Assembly: GCA_022712835.1 (NCBI GenBank)
Contig: JAFLJU010000656.1
Coordinates: 1-56,209 of the forward strand
DNA from: Desulfobacteraceae bacterium
GTDB taxonomy: Bacteria; Desulfobacterota; Desulfobacteria; Desulfobacterales; Desulfobacteraceae
Reading direction: 5' to 3'
DNA length: 56,209 nucleotides
Shown: positions 7,762-15,284 of the stretch, one piece after another
Numbering within the stretch: position 1 is the first letter of the stretch
Layout: each line of letters opens with the position of its first letter
Position numbers and translations under genes: made by a program
The notes under the pieces: generated by a model
What the model saw: only the letters and a program-made list of their open reading frames with translations
What the model was told of the DNA's origin: nothing
Database searches by the model: none

Positions 7762-9267
7762 TCAGATATCAGGATCGTTTACAAACCCGTCTAGGAGAAT
7801 AAACTGCTGGTTACTAAGTGATACATCATTAGAAACTCCGATGTACTTACTGCTGAATATCTTTGATACTGGATGTAGTACCTTTAACTTAGGTACCATG
7901 TTCATCTCGAATATTGGGAATACATGTAACTCATCCCCATCATAATCTAAATTGAAACCAGCGATGATTAGTGGAGATGATGCTATGGTACCATCGTCTA
8001 CAGCTAATGTCACTTCTTTTGGAAACTTATACTTTACCTTATTCGTGACCTTTCCACCTGTTAGTATCATATTATCCACTGAGTCTTCTTCAATCAGTGT
8101 TGGTGGTTTAGTGAAACCTGGTTTGATTTTAGTTACAAAGAGTAACTGTATAGAACCGATCTGTAGTGAAGGGTTCCGATTGATTAGTACTGGTAGACCT
8201 TTATACGGGCACTCTTTGATGAGTGTTTGCATTATCTTATCTATCGTGTGATCATATACATTGATAGCTTTAGATACTCTGTTAAATGCATCAGCTATCG
8301 TGTGACTATGTCTATTGATCAACATAGAGATGATGTGATACTTCCAGCAAGATACTCCTATCTTCCATGGGATATGTACATCATCTGCTTCATGATTTAC
8401 TATGAGTGGTATAGCTACTGACCTAGCTGTACAATGGAGTCTACTACCAAATATATGTTTACGTAGTAGATGCTTCTTTGCTGGGAGACGTTCTTTAGCT
8501 ATAGTTGTGACATAATCAATGAATGCTGAATATACAGCGAAGAAATGTCTCTCTATATGATTCACACTAAAGTTCATCATCTTCTCTGATAAGAGTATAC
8601 CATTGAGATTGATAATAGACTTGATGAGGTATCCGATATTAGGATATACATATCTTACAAATCCATTAGCTTTAGTCACTGGTTGTAATATACTACTGAC
8701 AGTTGGTAGCTTAGTGCACCACATATTATGCTTATTATTATCTAGGAACTTGAGTAATGCTTTAGTAGAAGGTTTCTTAGCTCTGATATTAGCAAAGTGA
8801 TTGATTATAGAACTGAAGTTACTATAGAAGTAATTGAAGCCTTGACCTAATATATGAGGCTTGAGTTCTTCATCTAGTTCAGCTTTGATATTGACGATAG
8901 TATCTAGGTAAGGTACCTTCTTAGCATTATTACCCATCCATTTAGATAGGATGATATATACTTGTGGATTGAGTACTTTAGTTATAGAGTTAGGTATCTC
9001 TAGCCATGTATCTATTGTGATATTAGAGTAGAGTGAACTGATGCATTTAGAATTACACTTAGCGCAGATGAGACCTTCGTAATAATTACCTACGAGTGCA
9101 TCACATGAGCATCTAGCTAATGTGTCTGATTTATCACTACCTACATCACAGATGATATCTATGATTTCTTCTGGTGTCTTACTGATGAGTAGTTCATTGA
9201 AGATGATTTTGTTAGGGGTCTTATGATAGAGCTCGTCTAGGTTGAGTATCTTTGGTAGTACTTTCAT
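7762..9267 (-). CDS. RNA polymerase beta' subunit, N-terminal half
   Basis: 501 aa. A zinc-binding motif CSCDALVGNYYEGLICAKC (residues 53-71) matches the CxC...CxxC zinc site of bacterial beta'. Residues 439-450, NLDYDGDELHVF, match the NADFDGD catalytic loop whose three Asp bind Mg2+. The stretch 'KKHLLRKHIFGSRLHCTARS' followed by 'VAIPLIV' corresponds to the switch-2 region (KRVDYSGRSVIV in bacteria). The protein ends shortly after the catalytic loop, so bridge helix, trigger loop and jaw must be encoded elsewhere. Split beta and beta' chains are typical of phiKZ-group and AR9/PBS1-type jumbo phages, which carry virion and non-virion polymerases; which of the two this is cannot be told. RBS TAGGAGATACC. 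It is probably what reads the conserved promoter found across the window (inference). Confidence 0.9.
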   Translation of the reverse strand: MKVLPKILNLDELYHKTPNKIIFNELLISKTPEEIIDIICDVGSDKSDTLARCSCDALVGNYYEGLICAKCNSKCISSLYSNITIDTWLEIPNSITKVLNPQVYIILSKWMGNNAKKVPYLDTIVNIKAELDEELKPHILGQGFNYFYSNFSSIINHFANIRAKKPSTKALLKFLDNNKHNMWCTKLPTVSSILQPVTKANGFVRYVYPNIGYLIKSIINLNGILLSEKMMNFSVNHIERHFFAVYSAFIDYVTTIAKERLPAKKHLLRKHIFGSRLHCTARSVAIPLIVNHEADDVHIPWKIGVSCWKYHIISMLINRHSHTIADAFNRVSKAINVYDHTIDKIMQTLIKECPYKGLPVLINRNPSLQIGSIQLLFVTKIKPGFTKPPTLIEEDSVDNMILTGGKVTNKVKYKFPKEVTLAVDDGTIASSPLIIAGFNLDYDGDELHVFPIFEMNMVPKLKVLHPVSKIFSSKYIGVSNDVSLSNQQFILLDGFVNDPDI

Positions 9268-9503
9268 GATGTGGTATCTCCTATGTGTGATTATTAATAT
9301 GATGCGCTATCTGATCTAGTAGGAGGTATCAAGTATTATCTGATACCTTCTACTAATCGAAGATCAGTAGAGATGTATCAAGTATTATCTGATGCATCTC
9401 TACTATAGTAATATATACTTGAGATAGTAGTATATTAGATGGATTCACTCTTGAGAGTAGGTAAAGATGTTTGCTCATGTTCAGAGTGCATAAAAATAAT
9501 ATT
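9268..9503 (-). promoter_or_regulatory. Promoter and double transcript hairpin for the RNA polymerase gene
   Basis: Two palindromic units (9319-9360, 9363-9405), the core promoter at 9406-9422 (TCAAGTATATATTACTATAG) and the upstream block ACTCTGAACATGAGCAAAC (9470-9489). The RNA polymerase gene thus shares the promoter type of the propellers. Confidence 0.65.
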
Positions 9504-9536
9504 CCCATAGCATACCGATATCAGGTATGCTATGGG
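9504..9536 (-). terminator. Terminator-like hairpin (ATAGCATACC family)
   Basis: CCCATAGCATACC / GGTATGCTATGGG after the broken propeller gene. The ATAGCATACC/GGTATGCTAT stem recurs at 10370, 11804, 15245, 28283, 30090 and 55877. Confidence 0.7.
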
Positions 9537-9546
9537 TATGTTTAGA

Positions 9547-9597
9547 TCATGTATCATCACTACTAGATACTTCTGAATGAGTACGTCCAATGTATAT
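9547..9597 (-). pseudogene. Out-of-frame remnant of a propeller blade
   Basis: In the frame shifted relative to 9563-10102, the sequence reads 'IYIGRTHSEVSSSDDT' then stop. This is the second half of a propeller repeat core (compare ICVGRTVSEGSGS). It shows that a deletion removed part of blade four and changed the frame. Confidence 0.75.
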
Positions 9598-10102
9598 CAA
9601 GATCACTATCATACTTCACTATTAATGCATCTACACGATTAGGATATTCAGAACTACCAGCTCCTTCTGAATCAGTCCATCCAACACATATGACATTATC
9701 ATTAGAGTCAGTAGTTACTTGGTCAAATTCATCACCACTATCTCCACTATCACTATATATTCTCTTAGCGATTATGTTAAGATTAGTATCGAACTTGACT
9801 ACCACTGCAACATCAGAATCAGTTTCTTCTGAGACAGTCCATCCAATGCAGATGATATTACCACTAGAATCCGTAGTTACTCCACGGAACTCATCCAAAT
9901 TAATATCATAATACATCTTCTTAAATAGTACATTAAGATTAGTATCATACTTAACTACTAATGGATATTTAGTATCAGATCCTTCTGATTTAACATGTCC
10001 AATGCAGATGATATTACCAGCGGTGTCTATAGCTGCTTTATCGAATTGATCTCCATCATTACCATATATATTCATTACTTCATTACTTACTTCCATATTC
10101 AT
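9563..10102 (-). CDS. Truncated beta-propeller paralogue
   Basis: 179 aa: the shared N-terminus (MNMEVSNEVMNIYGNDGDQF), three intact repeat cores (IDTAGNIICIGHV, TDSSGNIICIGWT, TDSNDNVICVGWT) and the beginning of the next strand 'ALIVKYDSDLDI'. It then runs into an unrelated tail HWTYSFRSI because of a frameshifting deletion. The lost frame continues as propeller sequence (9547-9597). It lies directly upstream of RNA polymerase on the opposite side of a terminator. Whether the product folds or serves as a donor of repeats for recombination is unknown. RBS and leader are intact, so it is probably still expressed. Confidence 0.75.
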   Translation of the reverse strand: MNMEVSNEVMNIYGNDGDQFDKAAIDTAGNIICIGHVKSEGSDTKYPLVVKYDTNLNVLFKKMYYDINLDEFRGVTTDSSGNIICIGWTVSEETDSDVAVVVKFDTNLNIIAKRIYSDSGDSGDEFDQVTTDSNDNVICVGWTDSEGAGSSEYPNRVDALIVKYDSDLDIHWTYSFRSI

Positions 10103-10369
10103 ACCCTCCTAAGGTATCGTGTCATATATCTGACGTTTAGTGTACGTATAGATTATTCTATACGCTATATATTCGCTAGATTAGTAGATGTACATCAAAG
10201 TAGTATCTGATACTTACTACTAATCGAAGATCAGTGGTAGGTATCAAGTAGTAGCTGATACCTTCTACTATAATGATATATACTTGAAATAGTAGTATAT
10301 TAGATGGATTCACTCTTGAGAGTAAGTAAAGATATCTACTCATGTTCAGAGTGCATAAAAAATAATAAA
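10103..10369 (-). promoter_or_regulatory. Type B leader, hairpins and promoter for 9563-10102
   Basis: Type B leader (palindrome near 10118-10130, stem GTATAGAATAATCTATAC at 10145-10162), two transcript hairpin units (10185-10268), core promoter at 10275-10290 (TTTCAAGTATATATCA), upstream block ACTCTGAACATGAGTAGA at 10333-10352. Confidence 0.65.
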
Positions 10370-10402
10370 CCCATAGCATACCTGATATCGGTATGCTATG
10401 GG
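10370..10402 (-). terminator. Terminator-like hairpin (ATAGCATACC family)
   Basis: CCCATAGCATACC / GGTATGCTATGGG, after 10425-11540, with an A/T-rich run TTTATTATTTTTT downstream in gene direction. Confidence 0.75.
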
Positions 10403-10424
10403 AATGTTTAGATCATGTATGATC

Positions 10425-11540
10425 TCAGCTAGTGAACTTTACTACTCGTATAACATAATTACTAGGTCCTGACGTACTATCTGATAATGTATCTCCAACA
10501 CATACTATATCACCGTTATGATTAGTAGCTACTGCATATAATTCATCACTACTAGTATCACCATATGTATTACTATCTAATACATTGAGATCAGCGTCAT
10601 ACTTCGACACTAGCATGTCATAATTACCAGCTGCTGACGTACTACCTGAATCAGTACATCCAATACATATGACATTACCACTAGAATCAGTGATTACTGC
10701 ATCGAACCAATCATTACCAATACCACTATATATCGTATCAGCTAGCATGTTAAGATTAGTGTCATACTTAACCACTAATGCATCATAACAATCAGCTCCT
10801 GACGTACTACCTGAGCTAGTATGTCCAACACATATGATGTTGTTATTGGAATCTATAGCTACACCATAGAACCAATCAATATCGGTATCATCATATGTAT
10901 TACTAGTAATTATGTTAAGGTCATTGTCAAATTTGACCACTAATGCATCGGCATTAGTACCAATTCTTTCTGAATTTGTCCATCCAACACATATGACATT
11001 ACCACTAGAATCAGTGGTTACTTGGTTAAATTCCTCACCACCATCGCCATATGTTTTTCTAGCTAGTATATTGAGATTAGGGTCATACTTAACCACTAAT
11101 GCATCAATACCACTAATTTCTTCTGAGAGAGCACATCCAGCTAAGATGATATTGTCATTAGCATCTGTGGTAACTTTATTGAACCAATCATCACCAGTAT
11201 CACATATCATCTTAGCTAGTACATTAAGATTAGTATCAAACTTAACTATTAATGGATATTTAGTATCAGATTCTTCCGATCTGACAGTGCCAATGCAGAT
11301 GATGTCTCCATTAGAATCAGTGGTTACTCCACGGATCTTATCTAAATTAATATCATAATACATCTTCTTAAGTATGATATCACCATTGACATCATACTTA
11401 ACTATTAGTGGAAAGTTAGTATCAGATTCTTCCGATCTGACAGTGCCAATGCAGATGATATTACCAGCGGTGTCTATAGCTGCTTTATCGAAATCACATC
11501 CATCGGTAATAATTACTTCATTACTTACTTTCATATTCAT
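10425..11540 (-). CDS. Seven-bladed beta-propeller repeat protein
   Basis: 371 aa with seven repeat cores (IDTAGNIICIGTV, TDSNGDIICIGTV, TDANDNIILAGCA, TDSSGNVICVGWT, IDSNNNIICVGHT, TDSSGNVICIGCT, TNHNGDIVCVGDT). The first two blades are nearly identical to each other and to blade one of 9563-10102 (VRSEESDTxxPLIVK), pointing to recent duplication. Blades five to seven carry a 'SGSTSGA' loop that is otherwise seen only in one blade of 28339-29475. The N-terminus is the shared MNMKVSNEV. No signal peptide, no transmembrane segment. Expression signals are the type B leader and TTAGGAGGG. Function unknown. Confidence 0.85.
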   Translation of the reverse strand: MNMKVSNEVIITDGCDFDKAAIDTAGNIICIGTVRSEESDTNFPLIVKYDVNGDIILKKMYYDINLDKIRGVTTDSNGDIICIGTVRSEESDTKYPLIVKFDTNLNVLAKMICDTGDDWFNKVTTDANDNIILAGCALSEEISGIDALVVKYDPNLNILARKTYGDGGEEFNQVTTDSSGNVICVGWTNSERIGTNADALVVKFDNDLNIITSNTYDDTDIDWFYGVAIDSNNNIICVGHTSSGSTSGADCYDALVVKYDTNLNMLADTIYSGIGNDWFDAVITDSSGNVICIGCTDSGSTSAAGNYDMLVSKYDADLNVLDSNTYGDTSSDELYAVATNHNGDIVCVGDTLSDSTSGPSNYVIRVVKFTS

Positions 11541-11803
11541 ACCCTCCTAAGGTATCATGTCAGATATCTGACTTTTAGCATGTGTATAGATTATTCTATA
11601 CGTTATCTCATTACTAGATCAGTAGATGTACATCAAGTAGTATCTGATGTACATCTACTATGGTAATATATACCTGAGATGTAGTGAGGACACATTCCTC
11701 CTGAAATAGTAAGCTACTGATGAACTACACTCTTAGGAGTAGTAGATACTTATTGCTACTCCTAAGAGTGCATAAAAAGAGAAGCTACATGACACACTAA
11801 ATG
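11541..11803 (-). promoter_or_regulatory. Type B leader, hairpin and promoter for 10425-11540
   Basis: Same type B leader as at 5298; one transcript hairpin (AGTAGATGTACATCAGATA / TTGATGTACATCTACTGA, 11618-11660); core promoter at 11664-11680; upstream block with ACTCTTAGGAGTAGCAATA at 11745-11772. Confidence 0.65.
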
Positions 11804-11837
11804 CTCCATAGCATACCTAGATAGGTATGCTATGGAG
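11804..11837 (-). terminator. Terminator-like hairpin (ATAGCATACC family)
   Basis: CTCCATAGCATACCTA / TAGGTATGCTATGGAG with a two-base loop, 20 nt past the stop of 11857-13428. Confidence 0.75.
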
Positions 11838-11856
11838 GATGATAGACTTAGGATGA

Positions 11857-13428
11857 TTAGTAGCTGGTATAACTACCTTGCTGAAAGTTCATATTACTAT
11901 TGTTAGATGTACTGAACGTACTTACACCATTGTAAGTGAGATCAGTGTATTTGGAGATATCTATCTGCTGAGCAGTATTGTTAGTCGGTAATACGATGTC
12001 GATCTTAGATGAGATGATGACAGCTATCTTAGTGATAAAATCACCATTGATCAATGCGATCGTATTGAGACCTGTAGGGATTACTTCACCGATGATCTCT
12101 TTGATGAGTTCATATTTGGCAATTGGATCACTACTACCACGCATGAGGTGGCGTATCTTATCACTATATCCCAAGAGAGATGTAGCGAATAGGTAACTGA
12201 TATCTCTAGTGTCTAATAACGAAGCACCTTTGAGACCTTTAGCTGATTCCACGATACCTACAATCTCACGATCGACATTATAGGATACTGCTTTTCCATC
12301 TGATGGGAGAATTCCTCTTTCATCTGTATCCAAGAAGTCAGCAATATCTTGAGAGATAAGGTGATGACGATCTGGGTTAGTGAAACGATTCAGACCAGGA
12401 AGACCAGCAGCTCCACTGATTACATCTACTGTGAATAATGGTGGTTCGATATTAGTAAATGTACGAGCGATATCAGTAGCTGTCTTTGCTTTATATGGAG
12501 TATTCTTCTCTGGATCAAGAAGAAGATTACCGATATTGATATCAGTACGTCCAAGCGTGAGGAATGGTGTCTTCCACAATTCCCGATTGACAAAGATCTC
12601 TGCTGCTAATGGGATAGCGAGTGCAAGTATCTTAGATGATACGATAGTACTACAGATTTCAGTCACGTGAATTATCGGTTGGAATCGACTTGGTCCTGTG
12701 CTGAAACCAGCGATATATCCGCTACTTTGAGCGATCTCAACAAAGTCTACATATCCACTGACAGCGAAGATAGGTTCACGCTTCTGATATCCACCACTAC
12801 TATCTTGCTCATTATCTACTACTGATGCTGTGAACCCGAAGTCTACAGTACGTGTAGCATTAGGGCTATTCATCTCAAGATACTGTTTCACGGCAGTTAC
12901 ATCAGTATCGATTTCGAGCTTATACTTACGAGTGAATGATTTCACTGTGAAGTTCTTAATGAACTCAGAGTTACGAGTATGTAATAATTCTTTAATGTAA
13001 GTAGTCATCTGGGAAGCTTTCCCGTACATGTACTTATTACATGCGATGATGTTGATTAACTGATTCTCAGGGTAAATCGCTTTGAACTCTTTATAGACAC
13101 GCTGAAGATCAGCTTCTACTAATAGTTCATTGAGATTAGATACTACTTCAGAATCTGTCCTGAGGATCACTGAATCTTTACCTACTGTAAACACGGTAAT
13201 GTTTTCATCATTACCGAGACGTCGTACTTGTACTTTCTCAGTAGTGGTGAAAGCTTGTACAGCTTTCTTGATACGATCGATATATTCAGAGGCTTCTTGA
13301 GACTGACCTCCTCTGATACCATGAATACTCATGATGTCACCAATCGTTGGAGCTGCTGGGCGCTCATTGATAGTACCAGATACTGGATTACCTACTTCTT
13401 GATCTTTTACACTTTCGATTACTGGCAT
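11857..13428 (-). CDS. Abundant virion protein of unknown role
   Basis: 523 aa. I do not recognise the family with certainty. It has a strong RBS (TAAGGAGGATATCC) and, like the capsid gene, a wording of codons richer in GC and less repetitive than its neighbours, which suggests high expression. A Pro-rich N-terminus (residues 14-30) is followed by an alpha/beta body ('VDFGFTASVVD', 'IFAVSGYVDFVE', 'IHVTEICSTIVSSKILALAI', 'PPLFTVDVISG', 'LFATSLLGYSDKIRHLM') and a Ser/Asn/Gln-rich, probably flexible C-terminus ('FSTSNNSNMNFQQGSYTSY'). Length is below that of typical jumbo-phage tail sheaths. Tail tube/sheath or head-associated protein are the alternatives; position beside the tail genes favours tail (weak inference). 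Confidence 0.6.
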   Translation of the reverse strand: MPVIESVKDQEVGNPVSGTINERPAAPTIGDIMSIHGIRGGQSQEASEYIDRIKKAVQAFTTTEKVQVRRLGNDENITVFTVGKDSVILRTDSEVVSNLNELLVEADLQRVYKEFKAIYPENQLINIIACNKYMYGKASQMTTYIKELLHTRNSEFIKNFTVKSFTRKYKLEIDTDVTAVKQYLEMNSPNATRTVDFGFTASVVDNEQDSSGGYQKREPIFAVSGYVDFVEIAQSSGYIAGFSTGPSRFQPIIHVTEICSTIVSSKILALAIPLAAEIFVNRELWKTPFLTLGRTDINIGNLLLDPEKNTPYKAKTATDIARTFTNIEPPLFTVDVISGAAGLPGLNRFTNPDRHHLISQDIADFLDTDERGILPSDGKAVSYNVDREIVGIVESAKGLKGASLLDTRDISYLFATSLLGYSDKIRHLMRGSSDPIAKYELIKEIIGEVIPTGLNTIALINGDFITKIAVIISSKIDIVLPTNNTAQQIDISKYTDLTYNGVSTFSTSNNSNMNFQQGSYTSY

Positions 13429-13555
13429 GGATATCCTCCTTAGGATAATATATTAGTCACGATTATGTGACATACGGTATTTATACCATTTGGTAACTAC
13501 TAATGTAGTATACCAAGGGTTTCATAATATAGTATACACTTATTATGTTACATTA
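13429..13555 (-). promoter_or_regulatory. Upstream region of the abundant virion gene
   Basis: 127 bp without the TTTCAGGTATATAT core. It contains an imperfect hairpin (ATACCATTTGGTA and TATACCAAGGG, 13480-13515) and an AT-rich TATACTATATTATG box in gene direction. The different signals suggest another promoter class for this gene. Low certainty. Confidence 0.35.
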
Positions 13556-13753
13556 CTAAACTACAAAAGTGCTACCGAAATACTCTCGTGATTCACCCAT
13601 AGCATCAATGATAGACATATTGTCACCAAAGTGATATATACGTGTATGAGAATCTATAGCGCTTTCATCCATATACTCGACTTGGTCATTTATATTACCG
13701 AGTACTCTAATTGGTTGATGATTATTCTTTTCGTACCTGAATGTTTCAATCAT
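13556..13753 (-). CDS. Small hypothetical protein
   Basis: 65 aa, mixed charge, soluble, with no recognised motif. It is supported by a clear RBS (ATAGGAGATCATA before the ATG) and by a full promoter and hairpin region upstream (13754-13920). Function unknown. Confidence 0.6.
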   Translation of the reverse strand: MIETFRYEKNNHQPIRVLGNINDQVEYMDESAIDSHTRIYHFGDNMSIIDAMGESREYFGSTFVV

Positions 13754-14073
13754 TATGATCTCCTATTTAATATGTGTACATGATGTCATACCATGTACTT
13801 GGTTAAGATAAATGTGCATCAAAGTAGTATCTGATGTATATCTACTAATCGCTAGATCAGTGGAGGTACATCAAAGTAGTATCTGATGTATATCTACTAT
13901 AGTGATATATACCTGAAATAGTGACTGATCTTATGTCAGCTATAATATTACCAGATTTACATGAATACATCAGTAGGGTAAATAAGTTACTACTCATATG
14001 TAGACTATTATACTAGATGCGATACTATAGTATTAGGATGACCTATTACTACATAACTAAAGGATATAACATC
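13754..14073 (-). promoter_or_regulatory. Hairpin leader and promoter for 13556-13753; upstream region of 14074 gene
   Basis: Two palindromic transcript hairpin units (13808-13850, 13855-13900) and the core promoter at 13903-13918 (TTTCAGGTATATATCACTA) on the minus strand. The remaining ~150 bp up to the plus-strand gene at 14074 is AT-rich with no clear signal apart from an AAAGGAT RBS at about 14059. Confidence 0.6.
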
Positions 14074-15237
14074 ATGCTCATTACATTAAAACGCTTTTTA
14101 AGTAAGATATCAGGTGTCGGTGTCATTAAGCTACCAAGGACTGAAAAGTATCTAAGTCATTTACACAAAGGCGTTACTAATATAATAAGACGTAATGCTA
14201 GGACGATTACTGATCCGATACCATCTAAAGGTATAGATATTATCAATAGCTTAATAGTGAGAGCTGATATACGTCACTTGACTAAGTTTAATAATGACAT
14301 GGAGCGATTTGTACGTATCCAGAAGGAACTATCTGGACCAGCGTATTCAGAGTACATCAAGAAAGATATCATAAGAGAGAATGCTTTCTGTTATAATGAG
14401 TTTATGTCCACTACTGAATACGTACTCATCACTAGTAGGTATGATATATTAGATCCATTACCACTAGGTAGTGACTCTATGATTACATGGGGTAAGATTA
14501 GACCATTGAGTAATTTGATGATGGATACGTCTGAGATGCGGTTAGATAATACTGCTACTAGATTACGTTATGAAATCAGTCCACCGATAGAAGCTATGTT
14601 CGGAATCAACTTGACTGATCTACTCATGCTCTATACTAAGTATAAGATACTGAATAAGAATAATAAGGATATCACATCTAATAACTACCCATTCATATAT
14701 TCATATTGCATATTACCTATCTTATATGATGTATCTAAGAGGTGGTTTATTAATATAATAGAAGATATAGTACTCGGTAAGCTTATAGATAAGGATTACA
14801 TATTTGATAAGTGTAAACTCATCTATGGCGATAGGACTTTCTTTGCTAGAGCTAATATAGATAAAGCTATAGACGAAGTCACTCTACTCATAGATAATGT
14901 CATATCGGGTACTATGAAACCAGATCAGTTAGTGAACTCATTACTGGTAGGACATGGTACTAGTCTATTAGCTGAGATACAAAATATGAGAGATGATCAT
15001 TACGTACTCAATACTAATCGTCAGTATTATTATCTCAATTTCATCCAACAGTATCCGATACTATCATTACTAGTGAATATATATAAGTTACAACCAGGTG
15101 CTACTAGATCTGAACAGTTAAAGAAGATATTAGAGATAGAGATAGGTAGGTTACTCAATACTAAGTTTTGGCAATCTACAAGTAACCCATTCATTAGAGA
15201 TAGGATAAAAGAGAAGTTAGATTCACTAATTATGTAA
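14074..15237 (+). CDS. Hypothetical protein, possibly virion-associated
   Basis: 387 aa from the ATG at 14074 (MLITLKRFLSKISG). This start is chosen over the upstream ATG at 14017 because an RBS-like AAAGGATATAAC precedes it. The protein is helix-rich and basic near the N-terminus (KGVTNIIRRNARTITD). It has no catalytic motif or signal peptide. Its general character resembles the helical proteins 26100-27005 and 54617-55864 ('internal head'-like), but similarity is not strong enough to claim homology. It is convergent with the baseplate-like operon and separated from it by a bidirectional terminator. Confidence 0.65.
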   Translation: MLITLKRFLSKISGVGVIKLPRTEKYLSHLHKGVTNIIRRNARTITDPIPSKGIDIINSLIVRADIRHLTKFNNDMERFVRIQKELSGPAYSEYIKKDIIRENAFCYNEFMSTTEYVLITSRYDILDPLPLGSDSMITWGKIRPLSNLMMDTSEMRLDNTATRLRYEISPPIEAMFGINLTDLLMLYTKYKILNKNNKDITSNNYPFIYSYCILPILYDVSKRWFINIIEDIVLGKLIDKDYIFDKCKLIYGDRTFFARANIDKAIDEVTLLIDNVISGTMKPDQLVNSLLVGHGTSLLAEIQNMRDDHYVLNTNRQYYYLNFIQQYPILSLLVNIYKLQPGATRSEQLKKILEIEIGRLLNTKFWQSTSNPFIRDRIKEKLDSLIM

Positions 15238-15244
15238 TATACAT

Positions 15245-15279
15245 CATCCATAGCATACCAGATAGGTATGCTATGGATG
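15245..15279. terminator. Bidirectional terminator between convergent genes
   Basis: CATCCATAGCATACC / GGTATGCTATGGATG, five-base loop, between stops at 15237 (+) and 15285 (-). Confidence 0.8.
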
Positions 15280-15284
15280 AGTGC

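Noticed and set aside
11857..13428. Calling this protein the tail sheath
   Set aside because: Length is short for jumbo-phage sheaths and I could not point to a sheath motif; left as unknown virion protein.
14017..14073. Upstream ATG at 14017 as the start of the 14074 gene
   Set aside because: No RBS, and an unlikely Tyr-rich leader; AAAGGAT precedes the ATG at 14074.
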